This document shows, in pieces, positions 1 through 8,131 of a stretch of 17,514 nucleotides of DNA. Each line of letters opens with the position of its first letter. Position 1 is the stretch's first letter. Below the pieces are notes generated by a model. The model did no database searches and was not told the origin of the DNA. It saw only the letters and a program-made list of their open reading frames with translations. Position numbers and translations under genes: made by a program. The stretch comes from Verrucomicrobiota bacterium (GTDB taxonomy: Bacteria; Verrucomicrobiota; Verrucomicrobiia; Opitutales; Opitutaceae): contig JAEXPQ010000188.1 of the NCBI GenBank assembly GCA_023446735.1, positions 1 to 17,514 on the forward strand, read 5' to 3'.

Positions 1-1067
1 CCCGCGATGCGGGTGCCGCGAATGGCGATGCGGCGATTGTAGTTGTTGACGAAGACGGCGTTGCCGCCGACCTGATCGATGAAGGCGTCCTCGAGCGCGC
101 AGTCCTCCGCGCCGTCGAAGAGCAACGCTCCGCCGCGGTGGATCGCCCAATCGGAGCGCACCAACGGTTCCCGGGTCTCCATCACCGTTCGCGCCGCGTG
201 GCGGAATTCGATTCCTCGCAGCGTGATCCACCGCACGGGCTTCGCAGCATCGCCCCGGAACTCCACGAGGGTTCGCAGTCGCGTGACCTCGACGACGGCG
301 GTGCGCACGTCGAGGCCCGCGGGTGGATGGAAATACAGCGTGTGGGTCCTCGGGTTCAGGAACCATTCGCCCGGCGAGTCGAGCTCCTCGAAGATGTTCT
401 CGACGAAGCGGATTTCGGCATGCGCGCCGGCGCTGCGGTTGTTCTGCCAGCCGCCTTCGAGCAGCAGTCCGCCCCGTGCATCCTTGCCGAGAATCCGCGA
501 CGTGAAATCGCCCCACAGCGCCGGGTGCATCGCGTGGAAATACCCGCCGGTCGGATCCGCCCAACGCGCCACCCGCGCCGGCGCGATCGCATCGGCCGCG
601 CAGCCGCCGAAGTACTGGGCCTGGGGATCGAAGTTCGGGTACCGCGCGGGGCTCTGGCGCTCGCCATCGACGAAGAGTTCCTCGGTCTGCAACTCCGCGG
701 GAACGTGGGCGCGGAGGAGGCCGTCGGTGCAGGGTTGCCAATCGAGCATGGAAAGCCGTTGGCCGCCGCTGAGGACCGGCCGCTCGTCCTGGAAACTTCG
801 GAAGACCGCCGGCGCCGACTCGGTGCCGGAGTCCTCCGCGGTGAAGACGAGCGGTGCATCCAGATAGTAGGTTCCGCCGCGCAGGATCACATCGCCGGGC
901 TTCTCGCGTGCGGCCTGCTGCGCCCGGCGGGGCGTGGCGAAGGGCCTCTCCAGGGTGCCCGGAGCGGTGTCGTTGCCGGCGGGCGAGACGTAGTACGGCT
1001 GGGCCAGTCCGGCGCCTGTCGCCACCAGCGACAGCGTGGCGTAGACCGCAAAGAGTCGCGCTTTCAT
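1..1067 (-). CDS. Secreted right-handed beta-helix protein, GH141-like (3' part outside window)
   Basis: The frame stays open for 355 codons from the ATG at 1067 to the window edge, so the C-terminus is missing. It starts with a signal peptide (MKARLFAVYATLSLVATGAG, then LAQ), followed directly by YYVSPAGNDTAPGT and a GGTYYL strand, the usual opening of secreted parallel beta-helix carbohydrate-active proteins. Around residues 145-245 are LFVDGERQSPARYPN and GEWFLNPRTHTLYFHPP, resembling the insertion domain of GH141-like enzymes; beta-helix rungs (WITLRGIEFRHA, NAVFVNNYNRRIAIRGTRI) then run to the edge. GH141 includes alpha-L-fucosidase and xylanase activities, so a role on plant-type glycans is plausible, but the catalytic residues lie in the missing part or cannot be assigned. 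The ATG overlaps the GH2 stop as ATGA, implying coupled translation as the third gene of the operon. It could instead be a non-GH141 beta-helix hydrolase or a lyase. Confidence 0.8.
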   Translation of the reverse strand, partial: MKARLFAVYATLSLVATGAGLAQPYYVSPAGNDTAPGTLERPFATPRRAQQAAREKPGDVILRGGTYYLDAPLVFTAEDSGTESAPAVFRSFQDERPVLSGGQRLSMLDWQPCTDGLLRAHVPAELQTEELFVDGERQSPARYPNFDPQAQYFGGCAADAIAPARVARWADPTGGYFHAMHPALWGDFTSRILGKDARGGLLLEGGWQNNRSAGAHAEIRFVENIFEELDSPGEWFLNPRTHTLYFHPPAGLDVRTAVVEVTRLRTLVEFRGDAAKPVRWITLRGIEFRHAARTVMETREPLVRSDWAIHRGGALLFDGAEDCALEDAFIDQVGGNAVFVNNYNRRIAIRGTRIA

Positions 1068-3532
1068 GGCACGGAGGGACGCGGCGCGCAGGCGCGCACC
1101 TGCACCGACGCTGTGCCCGGGGCGAGCCCCGCGGCGTCGGCCGTGAGCCGGATAGCGCCCGCCTCACGCGTCGACCGGACGATGATCTGCGCGAGGCCGT
1201 TGAGGAGGCTGCGCGACCAGCGCGGCTGCGGACCGACGAAGACGTCGGGCTCGTGGCAGTTGGGATCGCCGTTGCCGACACCGAGGATGCGGCCGGAGCC
1301 GGCGAGCGCGAAGCGCACCGAGTGCTGCGCCACCGGCACCACGCGGCCCTGCGCATCCACGGCGGAAACGGTGAACACGGCGACGTCCTCGCCGTCGGCG
1401 TTGATGGTGGTGCGATCAGGTGTGAGGAGGAGTTGCGCGGCTTCGCCGGTGGTTTCGACCTTGGTCTCGGCGACTACCTTGCCGGCGGCGTCGTAGCCCT
1501 TCGCGCTGAGCACACCGGGCACGTACTTCACGCCGCGCCAGAACAGCTTCGAACGGCGCGGCATCGTCTGCCTGCCCTGCGAGACGCCATTGAGGAACAG
1601 TTCCACCTCGGCGCAGTTGCTGAAGGCCTGGACGAGGATCTCCTCGCCTTCGCGCCCGGGCCAGTTCCAGTGCGGCGCGAGGTGCAACACCGGCTCCGCC
1701 GTCCACCACGCCTTGTAGTAGTAGAACGAATCCTTCGGGAAACCGCAGGTGTCGAGGATCCCGAAGTGCGAGCTGATGCTCGGCCAGTTGCAGGGCGACG
1801 GTTCACCGCGGTAGTCGAAGCCCGTCCACACGAACGCGCCGGAAAGCCAGGGCCGCGGGGCGAAAAAGGTCCACCAGCTCTCCGCGGTGGTGTCCCAGCC
1901 CGGCCAGACGATGTCGTACGCGCTCACCTGGCCGCGCTCGTAATCGTTCGCATAGACGCCCCGCGTCCCGACGACGCTTGCCTGTTCCGTGCCGACGATC
2001 GGCTGGAGCGGATGCTCGGCGTGATAGTCGTCCACGTGGGGACCGAGGTGGTAGTTCCAGCCGCGCACCTCGATGACCGAGTTGATCCCAAGGAAGACGT
2101 TCTTCTCGTTCGCCGCATAGGTGACTGGCCGCGTGGGATCGACCCGCTTGGCCAGATCCTGCATCGCAAGCGCGACTCGTGCCGCCTGGGGCGTATCGTG
2201 GACGGCAAGCTCCTCGTTCCCGATGGACCAGATGACAACCGAGGCGTGGTTGCGGTCGCGGCGGATCTGCTCCTCCCATCTGCGCAGGTTCTCGGAATCG
2301 CTGCCGAGCAGCCGGCACTCGTCCATGACGAGCAGGCCGAGCCGGTCGCAGACCTCGAGCAGTTCGGGCGTCGGGGGATGGTGCGCGGTGCGGTAGGCGT
2401 TGCAGCCGAACTCCTTCAGCTTCCTCACGCGGAACTCCTGCAATGCGTCCGGAAGCGCGACCCCGACGCCGGCGTGGTCCTGGTGGTTGCAGGTGCCGTG
2501 GATCTCGTAGCGCCGGCCGTTCAGCAGAAAGCCGACCTTCGGATCGAACCCCACCGTGCGGATGCCGAACGGCGTATCCTGCCGGTCGACGATCTCGCCG
2601 GATACGGTGACGGTGGTGCGGAGGGTGTAGAGCCGCGGCGACTCGGGCGACCAGAGCATGGGCGCTGGAACGCTCGTCTCGCCGTGGAACTCCACGGAGC
2701 GGCCGGCGGCGATAGCCTGCGCCTGGGAGGCGGCGGTGTCCGCTAGCGTGCTGCCGTCGGGCGCGAGGAGGATCCAACTGACCTCGGCTTGGGCGGCGGT
2801 GCGCTGCTGGTTCAGCACGGGCGTCCGCAGTCGGATCGTGGCGGGGCCGGCCGGCACGTTGTCGGGGAATTCTGAAAACACAAAGACGCCGTCGGGCGCG
2901 ATGGCCAGCGGCGCGGTCTTCTCAAGCCAGACGTGGCGATAGATGCCGGCGCCCTCGTAGTACCAGCCTTCGTGCTTCGTCGCGTCGACGCGCACGGCGA
3001 TGGTGTTGGCGCCGCCGAAACTCAGCACGTCGGTGATGTCCTCACGCAGCGGCGAGTAGCCGCTCTCGTGGCGGCGCACGAGCCAGCCGTTGATCCAGAC
3101 GGTGGCGTCGCGGTAGATGCCATCGAAGACCAGCCAGAGGCGTTTGCCGTCGTCTTCTTTCGGGAGGTCGAAAGTGCGACGGTACCATGCGATGCTGTTG
3201 CCGGGGTATTGGGCGCCGAGCGCCTTGAAACCGTGGTTGCGGTCGGCGGTGGGGTCGAACGGCAGCTCGACCGCCCAGTCGTGCGGCAACTGCACCTCGC
3301 GCCACGATGCCGCGTCGAAGTCGGGTGCCGCCGGGCCGGAGCTGACGCCGGCCTTGTCGAGCCGGAGCGCCGTGGGCCACTCGTCGCCAAGGTGAAACTT
3401 CCAGCCGCGGTCGAGGGAGAGCCGCTCGCGGGGGACGGCGGCTGCGCTCAGCACCGAGGCGGAGAGAAGGAGCAGTGCGCTCCCCCGCCGGAACCGTGAC
3501 AGCCAAGGTACGGGTTTTGTCTTCGTGATCAT
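1064..3532 (-). CDS. GH2 family beta-galactosidase-like glycoside hydrolase, secreted
   Basis: This is a retaining exo-glycosidase of family GH2, most like secreted beta-galactosidases carrying DUF4982. Numbering from the ATG at 3532 (822 residues): signal peptide 1-32; jelly-roll sugar-binding domain about 37-207 (LPHDWAVELPFDP; GAGIYRHVWL); Ig-like domain about 208-324; TIM barrel about 326-610; DUF4982-like domain about 615-690; a GH2 C-terminal Ig-like domain to the end. The predicted acid/base is E440 in VVIWSIGNEE and the nucleophile is E516 in PIVGTEQAS. A TTG at 3550 in the same frame would add six residues; I prefer the ATG because the signal peptide follows it directly. Neither start has a clear Shine-Dalgarno site. 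It lies 170 bp downstream of the GH29 gene, a gap with only a weak 6-bp hairpin (3576-3597), and overlaps the beta-helix gene by 4 bp. Beta-galactosidase is the best guess; other GH2 specificities are possible. Confidence 0.92.
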   Translation of the reverse strand: MITKTKPVPWLSRFRRGSALLLLSASVLSAAAVPRERLSLDRGWKFHLGDEWPTALRLDKAGVSSGPAAPDFDAASWREVQLPHDWAVELPFDPTADRNHGFKALGAQYPGNSIAWYRRTFDLPKEDDGKRLWLVFDGIYRDATVWINGWLVRRHESGYSPLREDITDVLSFGGANTIAVRVDATKHEGWYYEGAGIYRHVWLEKTAPLAIAPDGVFVFSEFPDNVPAGPATIRLRTPVLNQQRTAAQAEVSWILLAPDGSTLADTAASQAQAIAAGRSVEFHGETSVPAPMLWSPESPRLYTLRTTVTVSGEIVDRQDTPFGIRTVGFDPKVGFLLNGRRYEIHGTCNHQDHAGVGVALPDALQEFRVRKLKEFGCNAYRTAHHPPTPELLEVCDRLGLLVMDECRLLGSDSENLRRWEEQIRRDRNHASVVIWSIGNEELAVHDTPQAARVALAMQDLAKRVDPTRPVTYAANEKNVFLGINSVIEVRGWNYHLGPHVDDYHAEHPLQPIVGTEQASVVGTRGVYANDYERGQVSAYDIVWPGWDTTAESWWTFFAPRPWLSGAFVWTGFDYRGEPSPCNWPSISSHFGILDTCGFPKDSFYYYKAWWTAEPVLHLAPHWNWPGREGEEILVQAFSNCAEVELFLNGVSQGRQTMPRRSKLFWRGVKYVPGVLSAKGYDAAGKVVAETKVETTGEAAQLLLTPDRTTINADGEDVAVFTVSAVDAQGRVVPVAQHSVRFALAGSGRILGVGNGDPNCHEPDVFVGPQPRWSRSLLNGLAQIIVRSTREAGAIRLTADAAGLAPGTASVQVRACAPRPSVP

Positions 3533-3702
3533 CGACACAGGGCGTTTCAACGCAGCACGAGCGGGTTCACCGAACGGGCGGGGAGGGCGAGCCGCCCAAG
3601 CTAACCCCGAAGGCTAAGGATGTGGATACCATCTGGTGGGTGACGTTCAGGAAGAACCGCACACGAGAGCGATCGGCTTTCCGAACGGTGACGATCGACT
3701 GT

Positions 3703-6039
3703 TCAGCGGTGCTGGATCATTACGGGCAGGACGGTGATCTCGGCCACGTGGGCGCATCCGGTCTGGCGCACATCGCGCAACGGGGTGAAACGGAAGTACC
3801 GGGCGTCCGTTGGCGCGAACGCGACTTCCTGGAGCATCGGGTTGTTCTGGATGTTGGCGAACTCCCCCGCGGCCACCTGGGTGGTCCAGTGTGCGCCGTC
3901 GCAGCTGGTCTCGAAGCGGTAGCGGTCGACGACGCCTTGGAAGTTCCAATCTTGGCGCGGCAGATAGGCGAAGCCGGCGATGCGGCGCACGGCGCCCATG
4001 TCCACGGTCAGGCTCGGGCGGTCCGGCGCGTCGCCGGCACAGCGGGCTTCCCAGAGGGTGCCGGCGTCGGCGTCGATGGCGCGGGCGGCCGCGCCGTCGG
4101 GAGTGGCCTGCGCCGTCCATGCGGTGGGCGCGACTCCCACGAAGGTCTGCGCGGCGACGAGGCCGACCCGGCCGTCGGCGGTCAGCACCGCCGCCGCGAT
4201 GCGTCCGCCCTCGGGCAGGTGAATCGGCTCGCGATAGACGGGCGAGGTCGGGGTCGGATCGGAGCCGTCGAGGGTGTAGATGATCGGCAACGCGTGTGGG
4301 TGATGGATGGCGACGAAACCGCCGCGGTCGCGTTCGGAGATCTGCGGCGCGAGCGGCAGCGACTGTTTGAAAAGGCCGACCTCGGCCAAAGTGGGCTCGA
4401 GGCGTGCGGCGATGATTCGGATACGCACGCGGTCGGTGGTGGCCGGCACGGCGAGGCGCACGAGCCGCTTGTGGCCGATCGTGGTCTGTTCCTCGACCGC
4501 CGCGGGGGCGACCCACGCGGAGCCATCCCAGGTTTCGACCACGAAGGCCTCGATGCGTTGGCCGCGTTGGGCGACGGCTTCCTGCAACGAGACGACGTCG
4601 AAGGTGACGGCGCCGGAGAGGGCGAGCTCGAAGGTGGCGGCGGTCTGTCCGGGCGCGGCTTCCCACCAGGTGTCCAGATCGCCGTCGTGCGCGAGCCTGG
4701 CGGGTTGCGCCGGGTGCGTGGAGTCCGTCGCGAAACGCGCGTCCGCGGAAAGGTCGCGGGCGAAGGTGTCGGCGACAACGCGGGCCATGGCGCGCAACGA
4801 GGCGAGCTGGTTGTCGGGGATGAGGCCGCGGGTGTCGGGCGCGAGGTTGAGCAGCATGGTGCCGTTGCGGCCGACGGAGCGATAGAAGTAGTCGACCAAC
4901 TCGGCGGGACTCTTGGCGCGTTTCTCGGCGGACCAGAACCAGCCGTTGAGGATCGAGGTGTTCACCTCGGCGGGATACCACCAGAGGTGGGAGCCGGGCG
5001 TGAGCTGGGCGCGGCTGCCGAGGTCCTGCTGCTGACGGTCGGGCCAGGTGTGGACCGCTGGCGGTTCCGGCAGCGGGATGACGCTCCATTCGGTGGTGCG
5101 TCCGTAGCCGCCCTCGTTGCCGACCCAGCGCACGTCCGGGCCCTTGACGGAGATGACCGCGTCGGGCTGGAGCTTGCGGATCAGGTCATACCAGGCTGTG
5201 TATTCGTAGGTCTCGTGCACGCTCGGGTCGGGATTCGCGCCATCGAACCACGCGACGGAGATCGGGCCGTACTCGGTGAGCAGTTCGTAGAGTTGGTTCA
5301 GGAAGTAGCGGTTGTAGTCGTCGACCTCGTAGCTGAAGCTTGGGAACCCCTCGGTGGGCGCACGGCCCTGAACCGGGTTGGTGAGGAAGCTCGCCGGTTC
5401 GGTGGGTATCGTGGAGAGACGCGGGGCGCTTTCGTTGCCGTAGTAACCGGCGGGGTTCTTGGGGTTCGTCCGCAGTTGAAAGAGATCGGCCGGCGAGAGG
5501 TAGATGCCCAGTTTGATGCCGCGGGCCCGGGCCGCCTCGGCCACCTCGCGCACCAGGTCGCCCCTGCCGGAACGCCACGGGCTCGCCGCAACCGAATGGG
5601 CGGTGTACCGCGAGGGCCAGAAACAGAAACCGTCGTGGTGTTTGGCGACCAGGATCAGCAGGTTGCCCCCGGCCTCCTTCACGGCGTCGAGCCATTGGCG
5701 GGCGTCGAGCGCGGTCGGATTGAAGAGGGAGGGGGCCTCCCGGCCGGAGCCCCATTCGACGCCGTTGAAGGTGTTCGGGCCGAAGTGCAGGAAGAACGTG
5801 CGCTCCAGCCGCATCCAGGCGACCTGATTGGGGCGGGGCAGCACCTTGGCCGCCTTCGCGGCTGCGGCGTGGACGGAATCCGCTGCGCCGACGAGCTGGA
5901 CCTCCGAGTAGGGGACGGTTCCCGCGGCCCCCGCCGCCGGTGCCGGGGCGGAGGTCGCGAAGGAGACGAACGCCGCCAAGCCGGAGACACCGACAATGCG
6001 GAACGCGGTCGCGGGGGAGAAGACGGACGCGAATGACAT
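3703..6039 (-). CDS. GH29 alpha-L-fucosidase with F5/8C, CHB_HEX_C-like and second F5/8C modules
   Basis: This is a predicted secreted alpha-L-fucosidase of 778 residues. The open frame extends upstream to 6525, but the ATG at 6039 is chosen because a signal peptide (residues 1-37, ending near APAPAAGA) begins there and the upstream part covers the divergent promoter. The GH29 barrel covers about 72-430: FFLHFGPNTFNGVEW, VAKHHDGFCFW (131-141), and the nucleophile motif VAWFDG with D266. RWVGNE (304-309) resembles the subfamily-B motif, so E309 is the likely acid/base. Next come a discoidin/F5/8-type C module (about 432-560), a short chitobiase C-terminal-like beta domain (about 562-636, with IIYTLDGSDPT), and a second F5/8-type C module (about 637-774, ending YFRFTPLRDVR). 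The accessory modules make it longer than simple GH29 enzymes. Subfamily B often acts on branched alpha-1,3/1,4-fucosides, but linkage cannot be read here. It is the first gene of the minus-strand operon. Confidence 0.93.
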   Translation of the reverse strand: MSFASVFSPATAFRIVGVSGLAAFVSFATSAPAPAAGAAGTVPYSEVQLVGAADSVHAAAAKAAKVLPRPNQVAWMRLERTFFLHFGPNTFNGVEWGSGREAPSLFNPTALDARQWLDAVKEAGGNLLILVAKHHDGFCFWPSRYTAHSVAASPWRSGRGDLVREVAEAARARGIKLGIYLSPADLFQLRTNPKNPAGYYGNESAPRLSTIPTEPASFLTNPVQGRAPTEGFPSFSYEVDDYNRYFLNQLYELLTEYGPISVAWFDGANPDPSVHETYEYTAWYDLIRKLQPDAVISVKGPDVRWVGNEGGYGRTTEWSVIPLPEPPAVHTWPDRQQQDLGSRAQLTPGSHLWWYPAEVNTSILNGWFWSAEKRAKSPAELVDYFYRSVGRNGTMLLNLAPDTRGLIPDNQLASLRAMARVVADTFARDLSADARFATDSTHPAQPARLAHDGDLDTWWEAAPGQTAATFELALSGAVTFDVVSLQEAVAQRGQRIEAFVVETWDGSAWVAPAAVEEQTTIGHKRLVRLAVPATTDRVRIRIIAARLEPTLAEVGLFKQSLPLAPQISERDRGGFVAIHHPHALPIIYTLDGSDPTPTSPVYREPIHLPEGGRIAAAVLTADGRVGLVAAQTFVGVAPTAWTAQATPDGAAARAIDADAGTLWEARCAGDAPDRPSLTVDMGAVRRIAGFAYLPRQDWNFQGVVDRYRFETSCDGAHWTTQVAAGEFANIQNNPMLQEVAFAPTDARYFRFTPLRDVRQTGCAHVAEITVLPVMIQHR

Positions 6040-6179
6040 GGGAATGGATACGAACTGGGGGCGGACCGGACGGGACCGCTCCCCGGTGGGAGGTGGTCGC
6101 AGGGACGTGGCGGTCCCGACGGGCGCGGACCGCACAACTGGCAGAGCGCGTGCGGCGTTGTCACCCGTTATCGCCGGCC

Positions 6180-6231
6180 GGGTCGTCCCCTGTTTTCGGG
6201 ACAGGTCGCGGTGTGCGCGGTCTGCTATTCT
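6180..6231 (+). promoter_or_regulatory. Predicted activator-dependent promoter of the GH39 gene (module copy A)
   Basis: A 20-bp imperfect dyad at 6184-6203 (CGTCCC-N8-GGGACA) is followed after 22 nt by TGCTATTCT, an extended -10 with hexamer TATTCT at 6226-6231. The hexamer at the expected -35 position is AGGTCG, a poor match to TTGACA. A start near 6238 would give a leader of about 90 nt to the ATG at 6329 and centre the dyad near -44, where activators often sit. The same arrangement recurs upstream of the TonB receptor: 24 of 26 bases match over 6180-6205, the spacing is identical, and TCTGCTA is conserved. That repetition is the main evidence. The site also lies about 145 bp upstream of the divergent GH29 start, but no comparable -10 is visible on that side. 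Confidence 0.65.
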
Positions 6232-6268
6232 CGGCCCCCGTCCTCCGAAATGCCGCATGCCTTGGGCT

Positions 6269-6285
6269 GGTTCCCTCGCGGAACC
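6269..6285 (+). repeat. Small inverted repeat in the GH39 leader
   Basis: GGTTCC and GGAACC flank a 5-nt loop (6275-6279) in the predicted 5' leader of the GH39 gene. It could form a 6-bp hairpin about 45 nt before the start codon. No function is evident, and an arm pair this short can arise by chance in GC-rich DNA. Confidence 0.3.
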
Positions 6286-6328
6286 CTGCCGGGCACGCAC
6301 AACCTCTCCAACAACACCGACATCCCCT

Positions 6329-7972
6329 ATGCAGTTCATTCGTCGCTCCATCCTGCCGGTCCTGTTTGCCACCGCACTCACCGGGCAGGCCGCGCCAGCG
6401 GCCGCCCAGGCCGACCCGGTCCCGCCGGCCGCCGCACCCGTGCGCACGATCGCGGCGGACCTTCGCACACCGGTCGGCCCGATGAACCGCATGCACAACT
6501 TCTGCGTCGGTGCCGGCCGCGCCAACGAAGGCCTGCGCGCCGACTGGCAACGGCAGCTCCGGAGGGTGCGACAAGATTGCGGCTTCCGCTACATCCGCTT
6601 CCACGATCTGTTCAACGACGACATGGGGGTCTATTTCGAGGAGAACGGACGCCCGGTCTACAATTGGCAGTATGTCGACGAGCTGTTCGACTTTCTCGTT
6701 CGCATCGGGATGAAGCCCTTCGTCGAGCTCGGGTTCATGCCCAAGGCGCTCGCCAGCGGCTCGCAAACCATCTTCTGGTACCGGGGAAACGTCACACCGC
6801 CAAAGGACTACCGGAAATGGGAGGCGCTCGTCGCCGCCCTCGTCACGCACTGCACCGAGCGTTACGGCGCCGAGGAAGTGCGCACGTGGTATTTCGAGGT
6901 CTGGAACGAGCCCAACCTCGACGGCTTCTGGATGGGCAACGCCGAGAAGAAGAGCTACGAGGAATGGGCCCCCGGCGCCCGCGCCGAATACTTCAAGCTC
7001 TACGAGAGCACGGTGCGCGGCGTGAAGTCGGTCGATCCCTCCTATCGGGTGGGTGGCCCCGCCACCGCCGGGGAGGGCTGGATCGACGAGACCCTCGCAT
7101 TCTGCGCGGAGAGCAAGGTGCCGCTCGATTTCATCAGCACCCACAGCTACGCCACGATGAGCGGCTACCTCGACGAACACGGCAACGCGGGTACGGTTTT
7201 TTCCCCCGACCGGCAGGCCATCACGGCCGGCGTGCGTCGTGTGCGCGGGCAAATCGACCGCTCACCGTTCCCCGCGGCTGAACTGCACTACACCGAGTGG
7301 AGCAGCTCCTACACGCCCGCCGATCCGATCCACGACGCCTACCACAACGCGCCCTTCATCTTGGACAAGATGCGCCATATCGGGACCACGGCGACATCGA
7401 TGTCGTACTGGACCTTCACCGATATCTTCGAGGAGTCCGGCCCCCGCACGACACCGTTCCACGGCGGGTTCGGTCTGCTCAACTATCAGGATCTGCCCAA
7501 GCCCGCCTACTTCGCCTACAAGTTCCTGAACCAACTGGGCGATGCCGAACTCGCGAACACCGATCAAGATTCGTTCGTTTGCCGCAGTGACGCCGGCGGC
7601 GTCCAGGCGCTGTTTTGGGACTTCACGATCACGCATCCCGGTCCGTCCGTGAACAATCAGGTGTTCTACAAGCAGGACCAGCCCGCCAAGGCGAAAGGCC
7701 CGGTGGTGCTGCGGTTGGCCGGGCTGAAGCCGGAAGCCTATCGGCTCGTGGCCTATCGCGTGGGGTATCGGTCCAACGATGTCCAGTCGGCCTGGCGCGA
7801 CCTCGGGTCCCCGGCCCAACTCACCAAGAATCAGGTCGAGCAGCTTCGAAGTGCAGCCTCCGGTGCACCGGTCGTCGACGAGCCCGTCTCGATCGGCGCC
7901 GATGGTCGGTGGGAGCGCATCTTCGAGATGCGGGAGAACGACGTCTGGTTCGTCGAACTGCGCCCCTTGTGA
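6329..7972 (+). CDS. GH39 family glycoside hydrolase (beta-xylosidase-like), secreted
   Basis: This is a predicted secreted retaining glycosidase of 547 residues. The ATG at 6329 is chosen because it opens a clean signal peptide (MQFIRRSILPVLFATALTG, cleavage near AAAQA); the frame is open further upstream, but that part overlaps the promoter. GH39 hallmarks are present: RYIRFHDLFNDDMGVY (87-102), acid/base E194 in FEVWNEPNLDGFW, FISTHSY (268-274), and nucleophile E323 in LHYTEWSSSY. The TIM barrel runs to about 400. It is followed by a beta-sandwich segment (KGPVVLRLAGL, WFVEL) typical of the GH39 C-terminus. Length is normal for the family. GH39 includes beta-xylosidases, alpha-L-iduronidases and enzymes on other plant-type glycosides; beta-xylosidase is the default but substrate is uncertain. 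It is preceded by the shared promoter module and followed by a strong hairpin before the kinase gene. Confidence 0.92.
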   Translation: MQFIRRSILPVLFATALTGQAAPAAAQADPVPPAAAPVRTIAADLRTPVGPMNRMHNFCVGAGRANEGLRADWQRQLRRVRQDCGFRYIRFHDLFNDDMGVYFEENGRPVYNWQYVDELFDFLVRIGMKPFVELGFMPKALASGSQTIFWYRGNVTPPKDYRKWEALVAALVTHCTERYGAEEVRTWYFEVWNEPNLDGFWMGNAEKKSYEEWAPGARAEYFKLYESTVRGVKSVDPSYRVGGPATAGEGWIDETLAFCAESKVPLDFISTHSYATMSGYLDEHGNAGTVFSPDRQAITAGVRRVRGQIDRSPFPAAELHYTEWSSSYTPADPIHDAYHNAPFILDKMRHIGTTATSMSYWTFTDIFEESGPRTTPFHGGFGLLNYQDLPKPAYFAYKFLNQLGDAELANTDQDSFVCRSDAGGVQALFWDFTITHPGPSVNNQVFYKQDQPAKAKGPVVLRLAGLKPEAYRLVAYRVGYRSNDVQSAWRDLGSPAQLTKNQVEQLRSAASGAPVVDEPVSIGADGRWERIFEMRENDVWFVELRPL

Positions 7973-7982
7973 CCGATGGGCG

Positions 7983-8014
7983 CGGACCGGTGGGCGGGGG
8001 CGCCCGCCGGTCCG
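7983..8014 (+). terminator. Strong GC hairpin after GH39, terminator-like without a U-tract
   Basis: Arms at 7983-7996 and 8001-8014 form a 14-bp stem containing one G-U wobble around a GGGG loop, starting 10 nt after the GH39 stop. No T-run follows (GACCTTGCC is not a U-tract). It may cause partial termination or protect the upstream mRNA end, so the kinase gene could still receive some read-through. Confidence 0.55.
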
Positions 8015-8022
8015 ACCTTGCC

Positions 8023-8038
8023 TCCGGTGCACACCGGA
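8023..8038. promoter_or_regulatory. Perfect 7+2+7 palindrome upstream of the sensor kinase
   Basis: TCCGGTG and CACCGGA are perfect inverted arms separated by CA, about 95 bp before the kinase start codon. The position and compact symmetry suggest a possible operator, for example for autoregulation of the kinase-regulator pair. It differs from the TGTCCC-type dyad, and no matching second copy was noticed in the window. No -10/-35 pair is obvious between it and the ATG at 8132. Confidence 0.35.
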
Positions 8039-8131
8039 AGATCATTCCGGCCCCACCCGCGGCAGCGCGACCGACCTCCGTCGGACCTGCCGCTCGGAGC
8101 GCTTCGTTCCCCGAACACCAGCCACGCGCGC

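Noticed and set aside
854..2746. Long plus-strand ORF (630 codons) opposite the GH2 and beta-helix genes
   Set aside because: It is an antisense shadow; the minus strand encodes intact GH2 catalytic motifs across the same bases.
3622..6036. Long plus-strand ORF (804 codons) opposite the GH29 gene
   Set aside because: It is the antisense shadow of a high-GC gene with clear GH29 motifs. Its translation is Gly/Arg/Val-rich and has no recognisable domain.
6040..6180. A promoter for the GH29 operon, for example GATAAC on the minus strand near 6170
   Set aside because: The match is weak, no -35 fits at a normal distance, and the spacing from the dyad differs from the shared module. I could not place this promoter.
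6113..6203. tRNA-like pattern: GTCCCGA and TCGGGAC acceptor-like arms, ACTGGCAGAGC D-arm-like segment, GGGTCGTCCC T-arm-like segment
   Set aside because: The gap between acceptor and D-arm is too long, there is no 5-bp anticodon stem, and the T-stem does not pair next to the acceptor. The matching copy at 16078-16103 lacks any D-arm. A promoter-operator explains both copies better.
6040..6525. 162-codon N-terminal extension of the GH29 protein
   Set aside because: It overlaps the divergent promoter and the GH39 coding start on the other strand, and a signal peptide begins at the ATG at 6039.
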